NCBI RefSeq assembly: GCF_000245015.1
Contig: NZ_JH600070.1
Span: 3,678,684-3,742,683, forward strand
Direction: 5' to 3'
DNA length: 64,000 nt
Source: Beggiatoa alba B18LD
GTDB taxonomy: Bacteria; Pseudomonadota; Gammaproteobacteria; Beggiatoales; Beggiatoaceae
Of the stretch, positions 56,204 to 64,000 are shown piece by piece (position 1 is the first letter of the stretch; each line of letters starts with the position of its first letter). The translations under genes were made by a program, and so were the position numbers. The notes below the pieces were generated by a model. It was not told where the DNA came from and ran no database searches. It worked only from the letters and a program-made list of their open reading frames with translations.

Positions 56204-59188
56204 ATGGCTGAAGTGACAGTAAAACAATTTGCAGATGTGGTGGGGATTCCGCTAGAACGTCTATTAAACCAATTAGGCGAAGCAGGATTACCTACGAAAA
56301 ACGCCGACGACAATATTAACGACCGTGAAAAATTGCAACTGCTAACCCATTTGCGCCAGTTACACGGCAAAGATGTTGAAAAACCCGTTGCCCCACACAG
56401 TAGCGGTGGAAACAGCAGTGAACCGAATAAAATCACCCTCACCCGTAAAACCGTCAGCGAAATTCGCGTGCCTAGTGCTACACAAGGCGGACGTGCTAAA
56501 ACAGTTAGCGTAGAAGTACGGAAAAAACGTACTTACGTTAAACGCCCAGCGGGAGATGATGAGCCAAAAATCACCCAGTTTATTCAACAAGAAAAATTAG
56601 ACGCGGCGCAACGGGATGTAGAAGCTGAAATCCGTCGCCAAGAAGAAGCTGAATCCCGTCGTAAACAAGAAACGGCAGAAAAAGTCCGCCTTGAAGCGGA
56701 AGAAAAACAACGGCGCGAAGTTCAAGCGCGTAAACAAACACAGGAAAAACCAGCGCACGAGCGAGTAACAGCACCTGCTCAAGCGAATGCGGTTGCTACC
56801 CCCCAAACCGCAACACCGCCCGCTCAAACTAGCCCATCCATGTCTAGCAGTCATCAACCGCAAGTACAAGTCATTGCAAAAAACACGGTTACGGTAGAAG
56901 TTCGCGCGGAAAAAACAGAAAAAACGGCTCGCCCAACAGAAAATAGAGGACAAGGGCAACAACGGACAAATCATCACAACCGTTCACAGCAACAAACAAC
57001 TTCTACGGGAACAAACGCAAATCGTTCAGAACGTCAAGAACGCACAGAACAAACACGTCAGCCCCAAGCAACCCAAGCCCAACAACCACAAAACACGGCA
57101 AAAAAAGCAACGGATGCTAAACGAAAACCGCCTGTTGCAGCTCCGATTATCCCCACTGTCGACGATAGTGATGATGACGAAATCCTTAACTTAGTTGATG
57201 AGGAACGTTTAGGCAAAGGGGGTAAACAAAATAAAGTAGCACGCCCCAGCAAAGTCGTCAGCAAAGATAAAGGCGGACGTGAAGGTAAATCAGCCCCAAG
57301 CGGACGTGAACGCGATGACCGCCCGACTAAACACGAACGTCAACAAGATGATGTAGGTGGTAAACACCGTAAAAAACAGAAAAAAGTCGGCAAATTTGAC
57401 CAACCCTTACACGGCTTTAATAAACCAACTGCGCCTATCATCCGTGAAGTCAGTATTCCCGAAACGATTACTGTCGCTGATTTAGCACAAAAGATGTCAG
57501 TTAAAGCGGCTGAAGTCATCAAAGTCATGATTAAACTTGGCAGCATGGTCACGATTAACCAAATCTTAGACCAAACCACCGCTGCTGTTTTAGTCGAGGA
57601 AATGGGACATACGCCTAAACTGCTGAAAGAAAATGCCCTCGAAGAAGAGGTCATGCAAACCCAATTAGAAGGTCATCACACCACCCGTGCCCCTGTTGTC
57701 ACCATCATGGGACACGTTGACCATGGGAAAACCTCTCTACTCGACTATATCCGTGTTGCCAAAGTGGCTGCAGGGGAAGCAGGCGGGATTACACAACATA
57801 TCGGTGCTTACCACGTTGACACCCCACGCGGAACGATTTGCTTCTTAGACACCCCAGGTCATGCTGCCTTTACCGCTATGCGGGCGCGGGGTGCGAAAGC
57901 AACAGATATTGTCGTGCTGGTCGTTGCGGCTGATGATGGCGTGATGCCTCAAACCATTGAAGCAATTCAACACGCTAAAGCGGCAAAAGTGCCCATTGTC
58001 GTCGCTGTCAACAAAATTGATAAACCACAAGCCGACCCAGACCGGGTGAAACAAGAATTATCAGGATATGAAGTTGTCTCTGAAGAGTGGGGCGGCGATA
58101 CCATGTTTGTCAGCGTGTCCGCAAAAACAGGGCAAGGCATTGATAACCTTTTAGAAGCTATATTATTACAAGCAGAAGTTTTAGAACTGACAACGGTTGT
58201 TGATGGGGCAGCCCGTGGGGTTGTGATTGAATCCCGCTTAGATAAAGGACGCGGCGTTGTTGCAACTGTTCTCGTTCAAAGTGGTACTTTACGCCGTGGT
58301 GATATTCTACTGACGGGGCAAGAATTTGGTAAAGTACGCGCATTAATTGATGAGCATGGAAAACCCATTGAAGCAGCAGGACCTTCTGTTCCTGTAGAAG
58401 TCTTAGGCTTATCAGGGATGCCAAGCGCAGGCGATGAAGCTATTGTCGTTGCTGACGAACGTAAAGCCCGTGAAATTGCCTTATTCCGTCAAGGGAAATT
58501 CCGTGAGGTCAAACTGGCCCGCCAACAAGCTGCAAAACTTGAGAACATGTTCTCACAAATGCAGACAGGTCAAGTCAATACCCTGACTATCGTCTTAAAA
58601 ACCGATGTGGGTGGCTCTCTCGAAGCGTTACAAGATTCCTTAATTAAACTTTCTACCGATGAAGTCAAAGTGAATATTATCGGTAGCGGCGTTGGTGCAA
58701 TTACCGAATCAGACGTAAACCTTGCGATTGCCTCTAATGCCATTCTAATAGGCTTTAACGTCCGCGCCGATAATACGGCACGACGGATTATCAGCGAAGA
58801 AGAAGTCGACCTGCACTACTACAGCGTGATTTACGAAGCCATAGACGAAGTGAAGAAAGCTTTAGGTGGTATGTTAGCCCCTGAAGTCAAAGAAGTTATT
58901 ATCGGTCTGGCTGAAGCACGTCAAGTTTTCCGTGTTTCTAAAGTCGGCACGATTGCGGGCTGTTTAGTTACCGAAGGGGTGATTAAACGTCAATGTCCGA
59001 TTCGTGTTTTACGGAATAATGTTGTGGTGTTTGAAGGTGAACTTGATTCATTACGTCGCTTTAAAGATGATGTTAATGAAGTCAAAGCAGGGACAGAATG
59101 CGGTATCGGTGTTAAGAACTTCAATGATTTACAAGAAGGCGATCAGATTGAAGTTTACGATAAAGTCACCATTCAACGGAAGTTATAA
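56204..59188 (+). CDS. infB: Translation initiation factor IF-2
   Basis: 994 residues. N-terminal domain [15 protein letters not shown], long charged and Gln-rich linker (about 120-400), second IF2_N domain ([19 protein letters not shown]), then the G domain with [12 protein letters not shown] (about 500), [16 protein letters not shown] and NKIDKP. C-terminal domains complete. It places initiator tRNA on the 30S subunit. 186 bases after nusA. Confidence 0.97.
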   Translation: MAEVTVKQFADVVGIPLERLLNQLGEAGLPTKNADDNINDREKLQLLTHLRQLHGKDVEKPVAPHSSGGNSSEPNKITLTRKTVSEIRVPSATQGGRAKTVSVEVRKKRTYVKRPAGDDEPKITQFIQQEKLDAAQRDVEAEIRRQEEAESRRKQETAEKVRLEAEEKQRREVQARKQTQEKPAHERVTAPAQANAVATPQTATPPAQTSPSMSSSHQPQVQVIAKNTVTVEVRAEKTEKTARPTENRGQGQQRTNHHNRSQQQTTSTGTNANRSERQERTEQTRQPQATQAQQPQNTAKKATDAKRKPPVAAPIIPTVDDSDDDEILNLVDEERLGKGGKQNKVARPSKVVSKDKGGREGKSAPSGRERDDRPTKHERQQDDVGGKHRKKQKKVGKFDQPLHGFNKPTAPIIREVSIPETITVADLAQKMSVKAAEVIKVMIKLGSMVTINQILDQTTAAVLVEEMGHTPKLLKENALEEEVMQTQLEGHHTTRAPVVTIMGHVDHGKTSLLDYIRVAKVAAGEAGGITQHIGAYHVDTPRGTICFLDTPGHAAFTAMRARGAKATDIVVLVVAADDGVMPQTIEAIQHAKAAKVPIVVAVNKIDKPQADPDRVKQELSGYEVVSEEWGGDTMFVSVSAKTGQGIDNLLEAILLQAEVLELTTVVDGAARGVVIESRLDKGRGVVATVLVQSGTLRRGDILLTGQEFGKVRALIDEHGKPIEAAGPSVPVEVLGLSGMPSAGDEAIVVADERKAREIALFRQGKFREVKLARQQAAKLENMFSQMQTGQVNTLTIVLKTDVGGSLEALQDSLIKLSTDEVKVNIIGSGVGAITESDVNLAIASNAILIGFNVRADNTARRIISEEEVDLHYYSVIYEAIDEVKKALGGMLAPEVKEVIIGLAEARQVFRVSKVGTIAGCLVTEGVIKRQCPIRVLRNNVVVFEGELDSLRRFKDDVNEVKAGTECGIGVKNFNDLQEGDQIEVYDKVTIQRKL

Positions 59189-59228
59189 ACCCGTTGTGAT
59201 GTAATTGCGCATTGCGTGCAGTTAATAT

Positions 59229-59266
59229 AAACCTGTTGAGTGCTACACTTGACAGGTTTTTGTTTT
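59229..59266 (+). terminator. Hairpin terminator after infB
   Basis: Arms AAACCTGT (59229-59236) and ACAGGTTT (59252-59259), extended by an inner GAGTG/CACTT pairing, then TTGTTTT. It may separate rbfA-truB from infB in part. Confidence 0.7.
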
Positions 59267-59353
59267 ATGAGGGAATTTAGTGCATAATTTATTGTAAATC
59301 AGTGCATTAAATACCACACTCCTGTTTTTGAGAGAATGATTTAATTCGTTACT

Positions 59354-59767
59354 ATGCCAAAAGAATACAAACGTACTCAACGTGTTGGTGAAATGATTCA
59401 ACGCGATTTAGCGGACATTATCCGCCGCGATATTAATGATAGCAGTTTAGGCATGATTACTATTGCGAGTGTAGATGTTTCCCCAGATTTAAAATATGCA
59501 AAGGTTTACATCAGTTTATTAGCCAATAAGCGCGAGCCAGCGGAAGTCGTTGCTCTGTTAAATCAAGCCGCAGGGAGTTTGCGCCATGAATTAGCGCAAC
59601 GCTTAACCATTCGTGTCACGCCACGCTTGCATTTTATCCATGATGGTACGGTTGAGTATGCGTTACAACTGTCTCATTTGATTGACTCCGTTGTGCCGTC
59701 ACCACTCGCAGATGGAGAGACAGACGCAGATAACGCCAACAATCCCAGCAACGATAAACACGAGTAG
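59354..59767 (+). CDS. rbfA: Ribosome-binding factor A
   Basis: 137 residues. RTQRVGEMIQRDLADIIRR, SVDVSPDLKYAKVYIS and the end RLTIRVTPRLHFIHDGTVEYA are conserved in RbfA. It assists 16S rRNA 5' end maturation. Its stop is 7 bases before truB. Confidence 0.96.
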   Translation: MPKEYKRTQRVGEMIQRDLADIIRRDINDSSLGMITIASVDVSPDLKYAKVYISLLANKREPAEVVALLNQAAGSLRHELAQRLTIRVTPRLHFIHDGTVEYALQLSHLIDSVVPSPLADGETDADNANNPSNDKHE

Positions 59768-59774
59768 CGATTTT

Positions 59775-60722
59775 ATGAGTAAACCGCGTCGTCCACGTCG
59801 TTCTGTACACGGCATTATTTTGTTAGATAAACCGTTAGGAATTAGCTCTAATCATGCCTTGCAACAGGTTAAACATTTATTTCAAGCAGAAAAAGCAGGA
59901 CATACAGGCAGTTTAGATAATTTAGCGACAGGTTTATTGCCGATTTGTTTAGGAGAAGCGACAAAATTATCAAGTTTTCTGTTAGATGCGGATAAACAGT
60001 ATCGAGCCGAATGTACGTTAGGGAAAACGACCCGTACAGGGGATGCAGAAGGCGAGATTTTACAGACGCGGTCAACAGCTAATATTGATTTGGCTCATAT
60101 TCAGGCAGTTATCCCCCAGTTTTTAGGCGAAATTCAGCAAGTTCCGCCCATGTATTCGGCGTTAAAACATCAAGGGCAACCGCTATACAGTTTGGCGCGT
60201 CAGGGCAAAACTATTGAGCGACAAGCACGCCCCGTTACGATTTATGCAATAGATATTATTGATTTTCAAGAAAATCGTTTAACGTTAGATGTTCGTTGTT
60301 CGAAAGGAACTTATATTCGTACCTTAGCGGAAGATATTGGGGAAGCATTAGGCTGTGGTGCGTATATCAGTGCGTTGCACCGTACTGGGGTTGGGCAATA
60401 TCATGAATTATTAGCGATGGACGTGCTGACGCAGGCAAGTACGCAAGGTTTCGCTGCGTTGGATAGTTACCTACGCCCCTTATATACAGCCTTGCCTTTA
60501 TGGTCTGTGGTTTGTTTATCGGCGACACAAGCTGATGCTATCCAACATGGGCAGGCGGTGACTGTTGCACATGACTATCCAATTCATCAATGGGTTAAGT
60601 TGCAGACGACGTTAACGCCCAGTTGTGACAAAACGGATTTTCTTGGCTTAGGTGAAGTGTTAAGTGATGGGCGAATTGCGCCAAGACGTGTTTTTAATTG
60701 GGAGATGGACAAAAATAACTAG
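59775..60722 (+). CDS. truB: tRNA pseudouridine synthase TruB
   Basis: About 315 residues. The longer frame from 59682 overlaps rbfA; MSKPRRPRRSVHGIILLDKP at 59775 is the family start. GHTGSLDNLATGLLP holds the catalytic Asp; most homologues have Pro in the place of Asn after it. GKTTRTGDAEGEI, VPPMYSALKHQG and CSKGTYIRTLAEDIGEALG are further motifs. It makes pseudouridine 55 in tRNA. Confidence 0.95.
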   Translation: MSKPRRPRRSVHGIILLDKPLGISSNHALQQVKHLFQAEKAGHTGSLDNLATGLLPICLGEATKLSSFLLDADKQYRAECTLGKTTRTGDAEGEILQTRSTANIDLAHIQAVIPQFLGEIQQVPPMYSALKHQGQPLYSLARQGKTIERQARPVTIYAIDIIDFQENRLTLDVRCSKGTYIRTLAEDIGEALGCGAYISALHRTGVGQYHELLAMDVLTQASTQGFAALDSYLRPLYTALPLWSVVCLSATQADAIQHGQAVTVAHDYPIHQWVKLQTTLTPSCDKTDFLGLGEVLSDGRIAPRRVFNWEMDKNN

Positions 60723-60897
60723 TCAGTTTCTTAACAGAAAGTAACTAGGGAAAAATCCTTAAGTAGAAACCGATCTTAAATTAAGGGTTAATACGAATTT
60801 TCCTTTTACTGAGACCCTCGTAAACTTTTCAACATCATAGATAGATATTATTCATAATATATCATAAAAACTAATTGATGTTCTGAGGGTTACAGAA

Positions 60898-61278
60898 ATG
60901 GGCAGATTTATTAGTGTAGGTAATAATGAGCGGACTTATACGTTGGACTATAGCGTTTTAACGGATCTTTATCGATTGATGGGAAAAGAGGCGTTAGCCT
61001 GTTTAATTGATGAATTTTTAAGTAGCCATTGGCAGCAAGTTAATGCGTTAGAAGCCACTTTACGGGCGCGAGATGTGCAACAAATTAATTTAACGGCGAA
61101 TGAGTTTAAATTAACTTGTCAGCAATTAGGTGCAAGTAAACTCAGTGATTTATATGGAAAATTAGCCGAATGTGGCAAAAGTGCTGAGTTTGGTCAGGCA
61201 AATACTTATCTGCATTTAATTCAATGTGAACTTGCTCAATTAAATGTTGCTTTTCGACAAATTGGGTTCACACAGTAA
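60898..61278 (+). CDS. Hpt-like protein lacking the phosphoacceptor histidine
   Basis: 126 residues, helical. The Hpt signature AHxLKGxxxxLGA appears as ANEFKLTCQQLGA at about residues 67-79: the His is Asn68 and the LKG is FKL. LGASKLSDLYGKLAECGK continues the usual fourth helix. It therefore looks like a histidine phosphotransfer fold that cannot carry phosphate. It stands alone between truB and a converging sensor kinase. It could bind a receiver or kinase as a competitor. Confidence 0.6.
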   Translation: MGRFISVGNNERTYTLDYSVLTDLYRLMGKEALACLIDEFLSSHWQQVNALEATLRARDVQQINLTANEFKLTCQQLGASKLSDLYGKLAECGKSAEFGQANTYLHLIQCELAQLNVAFRQIGFTQ

Positions 61279-61371
61279 GTTAAAAATTATCTATGACTGC
61301 TTAATCTGCCTATTTTCAATATCCTTCCTGTTATCCATTTTTATCAATTAAAAAACGGATTTTTATGATGA

Positions 61372-61402
61372 CACTCCCTAGATAACAGGGAGTGGTTTTC
61401 TC
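61372..61402 (+). terminator. Terminator after the Hpt-like gene
   Basis: Arms CACTCCCT (61372-61379) and AGGGAGTG (61387-61394), then GTTTTCTC. It lies between two converging genes. Confidence 0.65.
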
Positions 61403-61421
61403 TTTCCATGTCGCAATCATT

Positions 61422-63527
61422 TTACGCGCTGGTTTCGTCGCTTTCAGGTTCTTTATCTTTGAGTTGGGTTGGTAATTCAATGATAAAGGTTGAACCTTTA
61501 CCGAATTCGCTTTCTACAATCACATCTCCGCCCATCATTTGACAGAATTGTCGTGTAATGACTAAGCCTAACCCTGTACCGCCATATTTACGAGTGGTTG
61601 AGGAGTCTGCTTGCATAAAGGCACGGAATAGTTTTGACGTTTGTTCAGGTGTCATGCCGATGCCTGTATCTGTGACGCGGAAACGTATCCAATCCAGTGC
61701 GTCAACTTGATAACTTTCAACGCTTAGGAAAATTTTACCATTTTCGGTGAATTTGCTGGCATTACTGAGTAAGTTAAATAAGCATTGGCGCACTTTGGTG
61801 ACATCTGAGTGCATCATGCCTAATTCTTCGGGAGATGTGACTTCTAAAGCATTTTGGTTTTTTTCAATCAGGGGTTGAATGGTGAAGATAACATCTTGAA
61901 TCATCATATTAATGGAGAAAGTTTCTAAATATAACTCCATTTTTCCAGCTTCTACTTTGGAGAAGTCCAGCACATCGTTAATCAGTGCGAGCAAATGTCG
62001 ACCTGCGCTATCAATTTTTTTCAGGTCGGGAATAAAATCTTCCATACCCATATCGGCGGCTTCTTCTTGCAACATTTCGCTGTAGCCGATGATTGCATTG
62101 AGTGGGGTGCGTAATTCATGGGTCATATTCGCCACAAACATGCTTTTTACTTTGTTAGCTTCTTCGGCTGCTTCGCGGGCTTTTTGTGCTTCTTCGCGTT
62201 TTGCATCTAGGATAGAGAAGGAAACACGGAGTTGTTTTGCCATTTGATTGAAGGTATTGGCAAGAATGCCAATTTCATCATTGCTTTTAACATCAACACT
62301 TTGTTGCCAGTCTCCTTCTGCCAATTTTGTTGCAGCAGTCGTTAAACCTGTAATCGGTTTGAGTAGGCGATTAGCCAGTAACCATGTGAAAGCGCAAACG
62401 ATTAAGACTGCAATCAGGGCAACAATTAAAGACAATCGCCAGAAAAATTGTTCCCGTTCTAATACTTCAGACTCTTGTTGTAAGGCAATTACGCTCCAAC
62501 CATTGGCAATGCGCAGACCATGAGAAAGCCAGCTCACATTATTTTCATCAATAAATGCGTATAACCCACTGTTACCTATAAGAATGTGTTGTACAGCAGG
62601 ATGTTTACTAAAGTCGGTGAGTTCATCGCCAGTGACATATTTCGCTTCAGGATGTGCAAGAACACGACCTTTTTCATCCACCATGAAGGCATATCCTGTA
62701 TGACCTAAACGAACTGCTCCAACGGCTTTACCCAATTCGGTTAAGAAGGTAAGAACAACCGCAACGCCAATAATCGGACGGTCTGGCGGTGGTACTTTTT
62801 TCTCTTCCCATTGTTTGATAATACCTAAGAGTTCTAGGGTGAGAGGGTCGGCAATTCCTGTTGCAATCAGTCCAGGGTAGTCCATTTGATAGGTGCGAAC
62901 TGTGTCTTCTGTCGCTTTGTCATAAATACCAGTGACTTCTATTTGATTTTTATAGTAGGGAATTTCTTTCAGTTTCGTTTGTAGTTGGCTGACAAGTTCA
63001 CCTTTATCTCCCCGTAGTAGGGTTGGAATGGAACGGACAGGCGATGAGAAGGTAACAGCAGGCTGTTCATAAGTGCGAGAAATTTGGGCACTGCGGGTGA
63101 TATCATGCCCTTCTAACGCGCCTTGAAACCATTCTCGATGGCTTAGGTTGATTGGGTTGCGATGTACGATGCCTGTCCCGCTGGTGAAGTTAAGCCCATT
63201 GCTTTTAACAACGGCAGTGCCATAAATTTCGGGGTAAACGCGATAAATGGCAGAGAGACTCGGAATCTGCTTTTCTGCTTCCATCGTGGTAAAGGCGGCA
63301 TTTTGACTTAATGTCATGAGTGATTTGACATTCATCTCATCCCATCGTGTGACGCTATCAGCCAAAGAGGTGGCACGCAACATCAGGTTTTCTTTAGCTT
63401 CCTGCCGAATAATTTGTGCCGCTTGCGAACTGGCAAATAATATTGCTATCAGCATAGGTGGAACTACACCGAGTAATATCATTGCTATCATACGGAAGCG
63501 TAAACTGATGAAAAATTTATTTTCCAT
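61422..63527 (-). CDS. Sensor histidine kinase with Cache domain and inserted peptidoglycan-binding domain
   Basis: 701 residues. N-terminal membrane helix (about 12-33). A Cache-type extracellular sensor runs from about 40 to 355 (INLSHREWFQGAL, AFMVDEKGRVLAHP). Between its halves sits a PG_binding_1-like unit (about 170-236): LLRGDKGELVSQLQTKL, VTGIYDKATEDTVRTYQ. Second helix at about 362-385, HAMP domain, coiled coil, HisKA with His470 in NMTHELRTPLNAII, and HATPase with NLLSNASKFTENG, DTGIGM and GTGLGLVI. No receiver domain. It has no adjacent response regulator. Confidence 0.85.
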   Translation of the reverse strand: MENKFFISLRFRMIAMILLGVVPPMLIAILFASSQAAQIIRQEAKENLMLRATSLADSVTRWDEMNVKSLMTLSQNAAFTTMEAEKQIPSLSAIYRVYPEIYGTAVVKSNGLNFTSGTGIVHRNPINLSHREWFQGALEGHDITRSAQISRTYEQPAVTFSSPVRSIPTLLRGDKGELVSQLQTKLKEIPYYKNQIEVTGIYDKATEDTVRTYQMDYPGLIATGIADPLTLELLGIIKQWEEKKVPPPDRPIIGVAVVLTFLTELGKAVGAVRLGHTGYAFMVDEKGRVLAHPEAKYVTGDELTDFSKHPAVQHILIGNSGLYAFIDENNVSWLSHGLRIANGWSVIALQQESEVLEREQFFWRLSLIVALIAVLIVCAFTWLLANRLLKPITGLTTAATKLAEGDWQQSVDVKSNDEIGILANTFNQMAKQLRVSFSILDAKREEAQKAREAAEEANKVKSMFVANMTHELRTPLNAIIGYSEMLQEEAADMGMEDFIPDLKKIDSAGRHLLALINDVLDFSKVEAGKMELYLETFSINMMIQDVIFTIQPLIEKNQNALEVTSPEELGMMHSDVTKVRQCLFNLLSNASKFTENGKIFLSVESYQVDALDWIRFRVTDTGIGMTPEQTSKLFRAFMQADSSTTRKYGGTGLGLVITRQFCQMMGGDVIVESEFGKGSTFIIELPTQLKDKEPESDETSA

Positions 63528-63887
63528 ATAGGTTTTTGTCAGACCGTGTTTGAGCTAAACAAGGTGTTTAAGAAGGTAAGTAGCGTAGCGTAAATTAGTT
63601 GAGACTGACTAGCTTTTTATTGATGTCCCATTTTAGTCCGTGATACGCAAAGCATTATACTGAGTGCATTGTAACAGTAGGCAGGTATATTTTAACGAGT
63701 TTTCAGCAGGATTTTGTTTTTTTATTAAAAATCATCTGTGATAAGCGGATAATAATTGCTGCAATAGGCATTTAGCGAATGGGGCGAGACCTGATAGACT
63801 ATTGTTAATTGAGTTGTAAGCCATTTATTTGGGTTATGACATTAATGATTCTTCTGTGAATAGATAAGTGATATTAAGGGTATTTAT
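63528..63887. other. Divergent intergenic region
   Basis: 360 bases between the sensor kinase and the dehydrogenase gene. No gene, RNA or clear repeat was recognised; presumably holds the two promoters. Confidence 0.4.
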
Positions 63888-64000
63888 ATGATGGATTATA
63901 CACCTGCTCCCGATTTGTTGAAAAATCGTGTCATTTTAATTACAGGTGCGGGGGATGGCATAGGGCGAGCGAGTGCGCGGACTTTTGCGCAGCATGGGGC
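63888..64000 (+). CDS. YciK-like short-chain dehydrogenase, partial
   Basis: The first 37 codons are in the window: MMDYTPAPDLLKNRVILI, then TGAGDGIGRASARTFAQHGA. This is the Rossmann TGxxxGIG cofactor loop of short-chain dehydrogenases, and the N-terminal YxPxxDLLK...R pattern resembles YciK. AAGGG lies 7 bases before the first ATG. Cut by the end of the window, so the catalytic region cannot be checked. Confidence 0.75.
   Translation, partial: MMDYTPAPDLLKNRVILITGAGDGIGRASARTFAQHG

Noticed and set aside
59682-59774. Upstream extension of TruB
   Set aside because: Overlaps rbfA in another frame and adds a tail unlike TruB; the ATG at 59775 matches the family start.

Overview
The window is about 64 kb of a low-GC gammaproteobacterial chromosome. 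Gene content (complete type IV pilus minor-pilin operon, nif genes with a Shethna-type protective protein, rimP-nusA-infB-rbfA-truB, a FixL/FixJ-style pair, many palindromic interspersed repeats) fits a filamentous sulfur bacterium of the Beggiatoa type. That assignment is inference from gene style; no rRNA or tRNA gene was seen to confirm it.

Layout. 0-10 kb: minus-strand operon fimU/fimT-pilV-pilW-pilX-pilY1-pilE, with a PilY1 about twice the usual size because extra domains, including WSC and LamG-like domains, interrupt its von Willebrand A domain. 10-23.2 kb: a type III CRISPR-Cas locus. Its interference part is a minus-strand operon (DHH-motif membrane protein, a short Cas10-like protein with GGDE and no HD domain, two multi-domain RAMP proteins) facing a divergent third RAMP gene. 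A three-repeat CRISPR array has a recognisable promoter and terminator. The adaptation operon is cas6, a reverse transcriptase broken by a stop codon and a 3' deletion, a cas2 remnant, and an intact-looking cas1. Interference therefore looks preserved while spacer acquisition looks dead.

23.2-30.4 kb: a nif accessory operon behind a NifA site and a sigma-54 promoter: nifB, a NifX-like copy of the NifB C-terminal domain, an FdxN-type ferredoxin, a NifO-like protein, a flavodiiron protein, two tandem [2Fe-2S] ferredoxins, the Shethna protein FeSII homologue, nifQ and a SIR2-like protein. Together they serve FeMo-cofactor synthesis, electron supply and oxygen protection of nitrogenase.

30.4-54 kb: mostly housekeeping and accessory genes: a very large FAD/Fe-S oxidoreductase, phosphoglucomutase, GspK, LspA, a LysR regulator, a TPR membrane protein with five repeated W-D motifs next to a GspE/PilB ATPase, a permease-thioredoxin pair behind an ArsR-type operator, a hybrid sensor kinase/FixJ pair, CorA, RdgC, NadB, an orphan ABC ATPase and a StiP-family protein. 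54-60.7 kb: the conserved nusA-infB translation operon. 60.9-64 kb: an Hpt-like protein lacking the phosphoacceptor histidine, a sensor kinase with a peptidoglycan-binding-like domain inserted in its Cache sensor, and the start of a YciK-like dehydrogenase.

Several intergenic regions (19.5, 35.3, 39.6, 45.2-45.6 kb) carry copies of a nested palindromic repeat family. Start codons were moved from the longest reading frame where a ribosome binding site, gene overlap or prepilin leader supported a different start; each entry says so.
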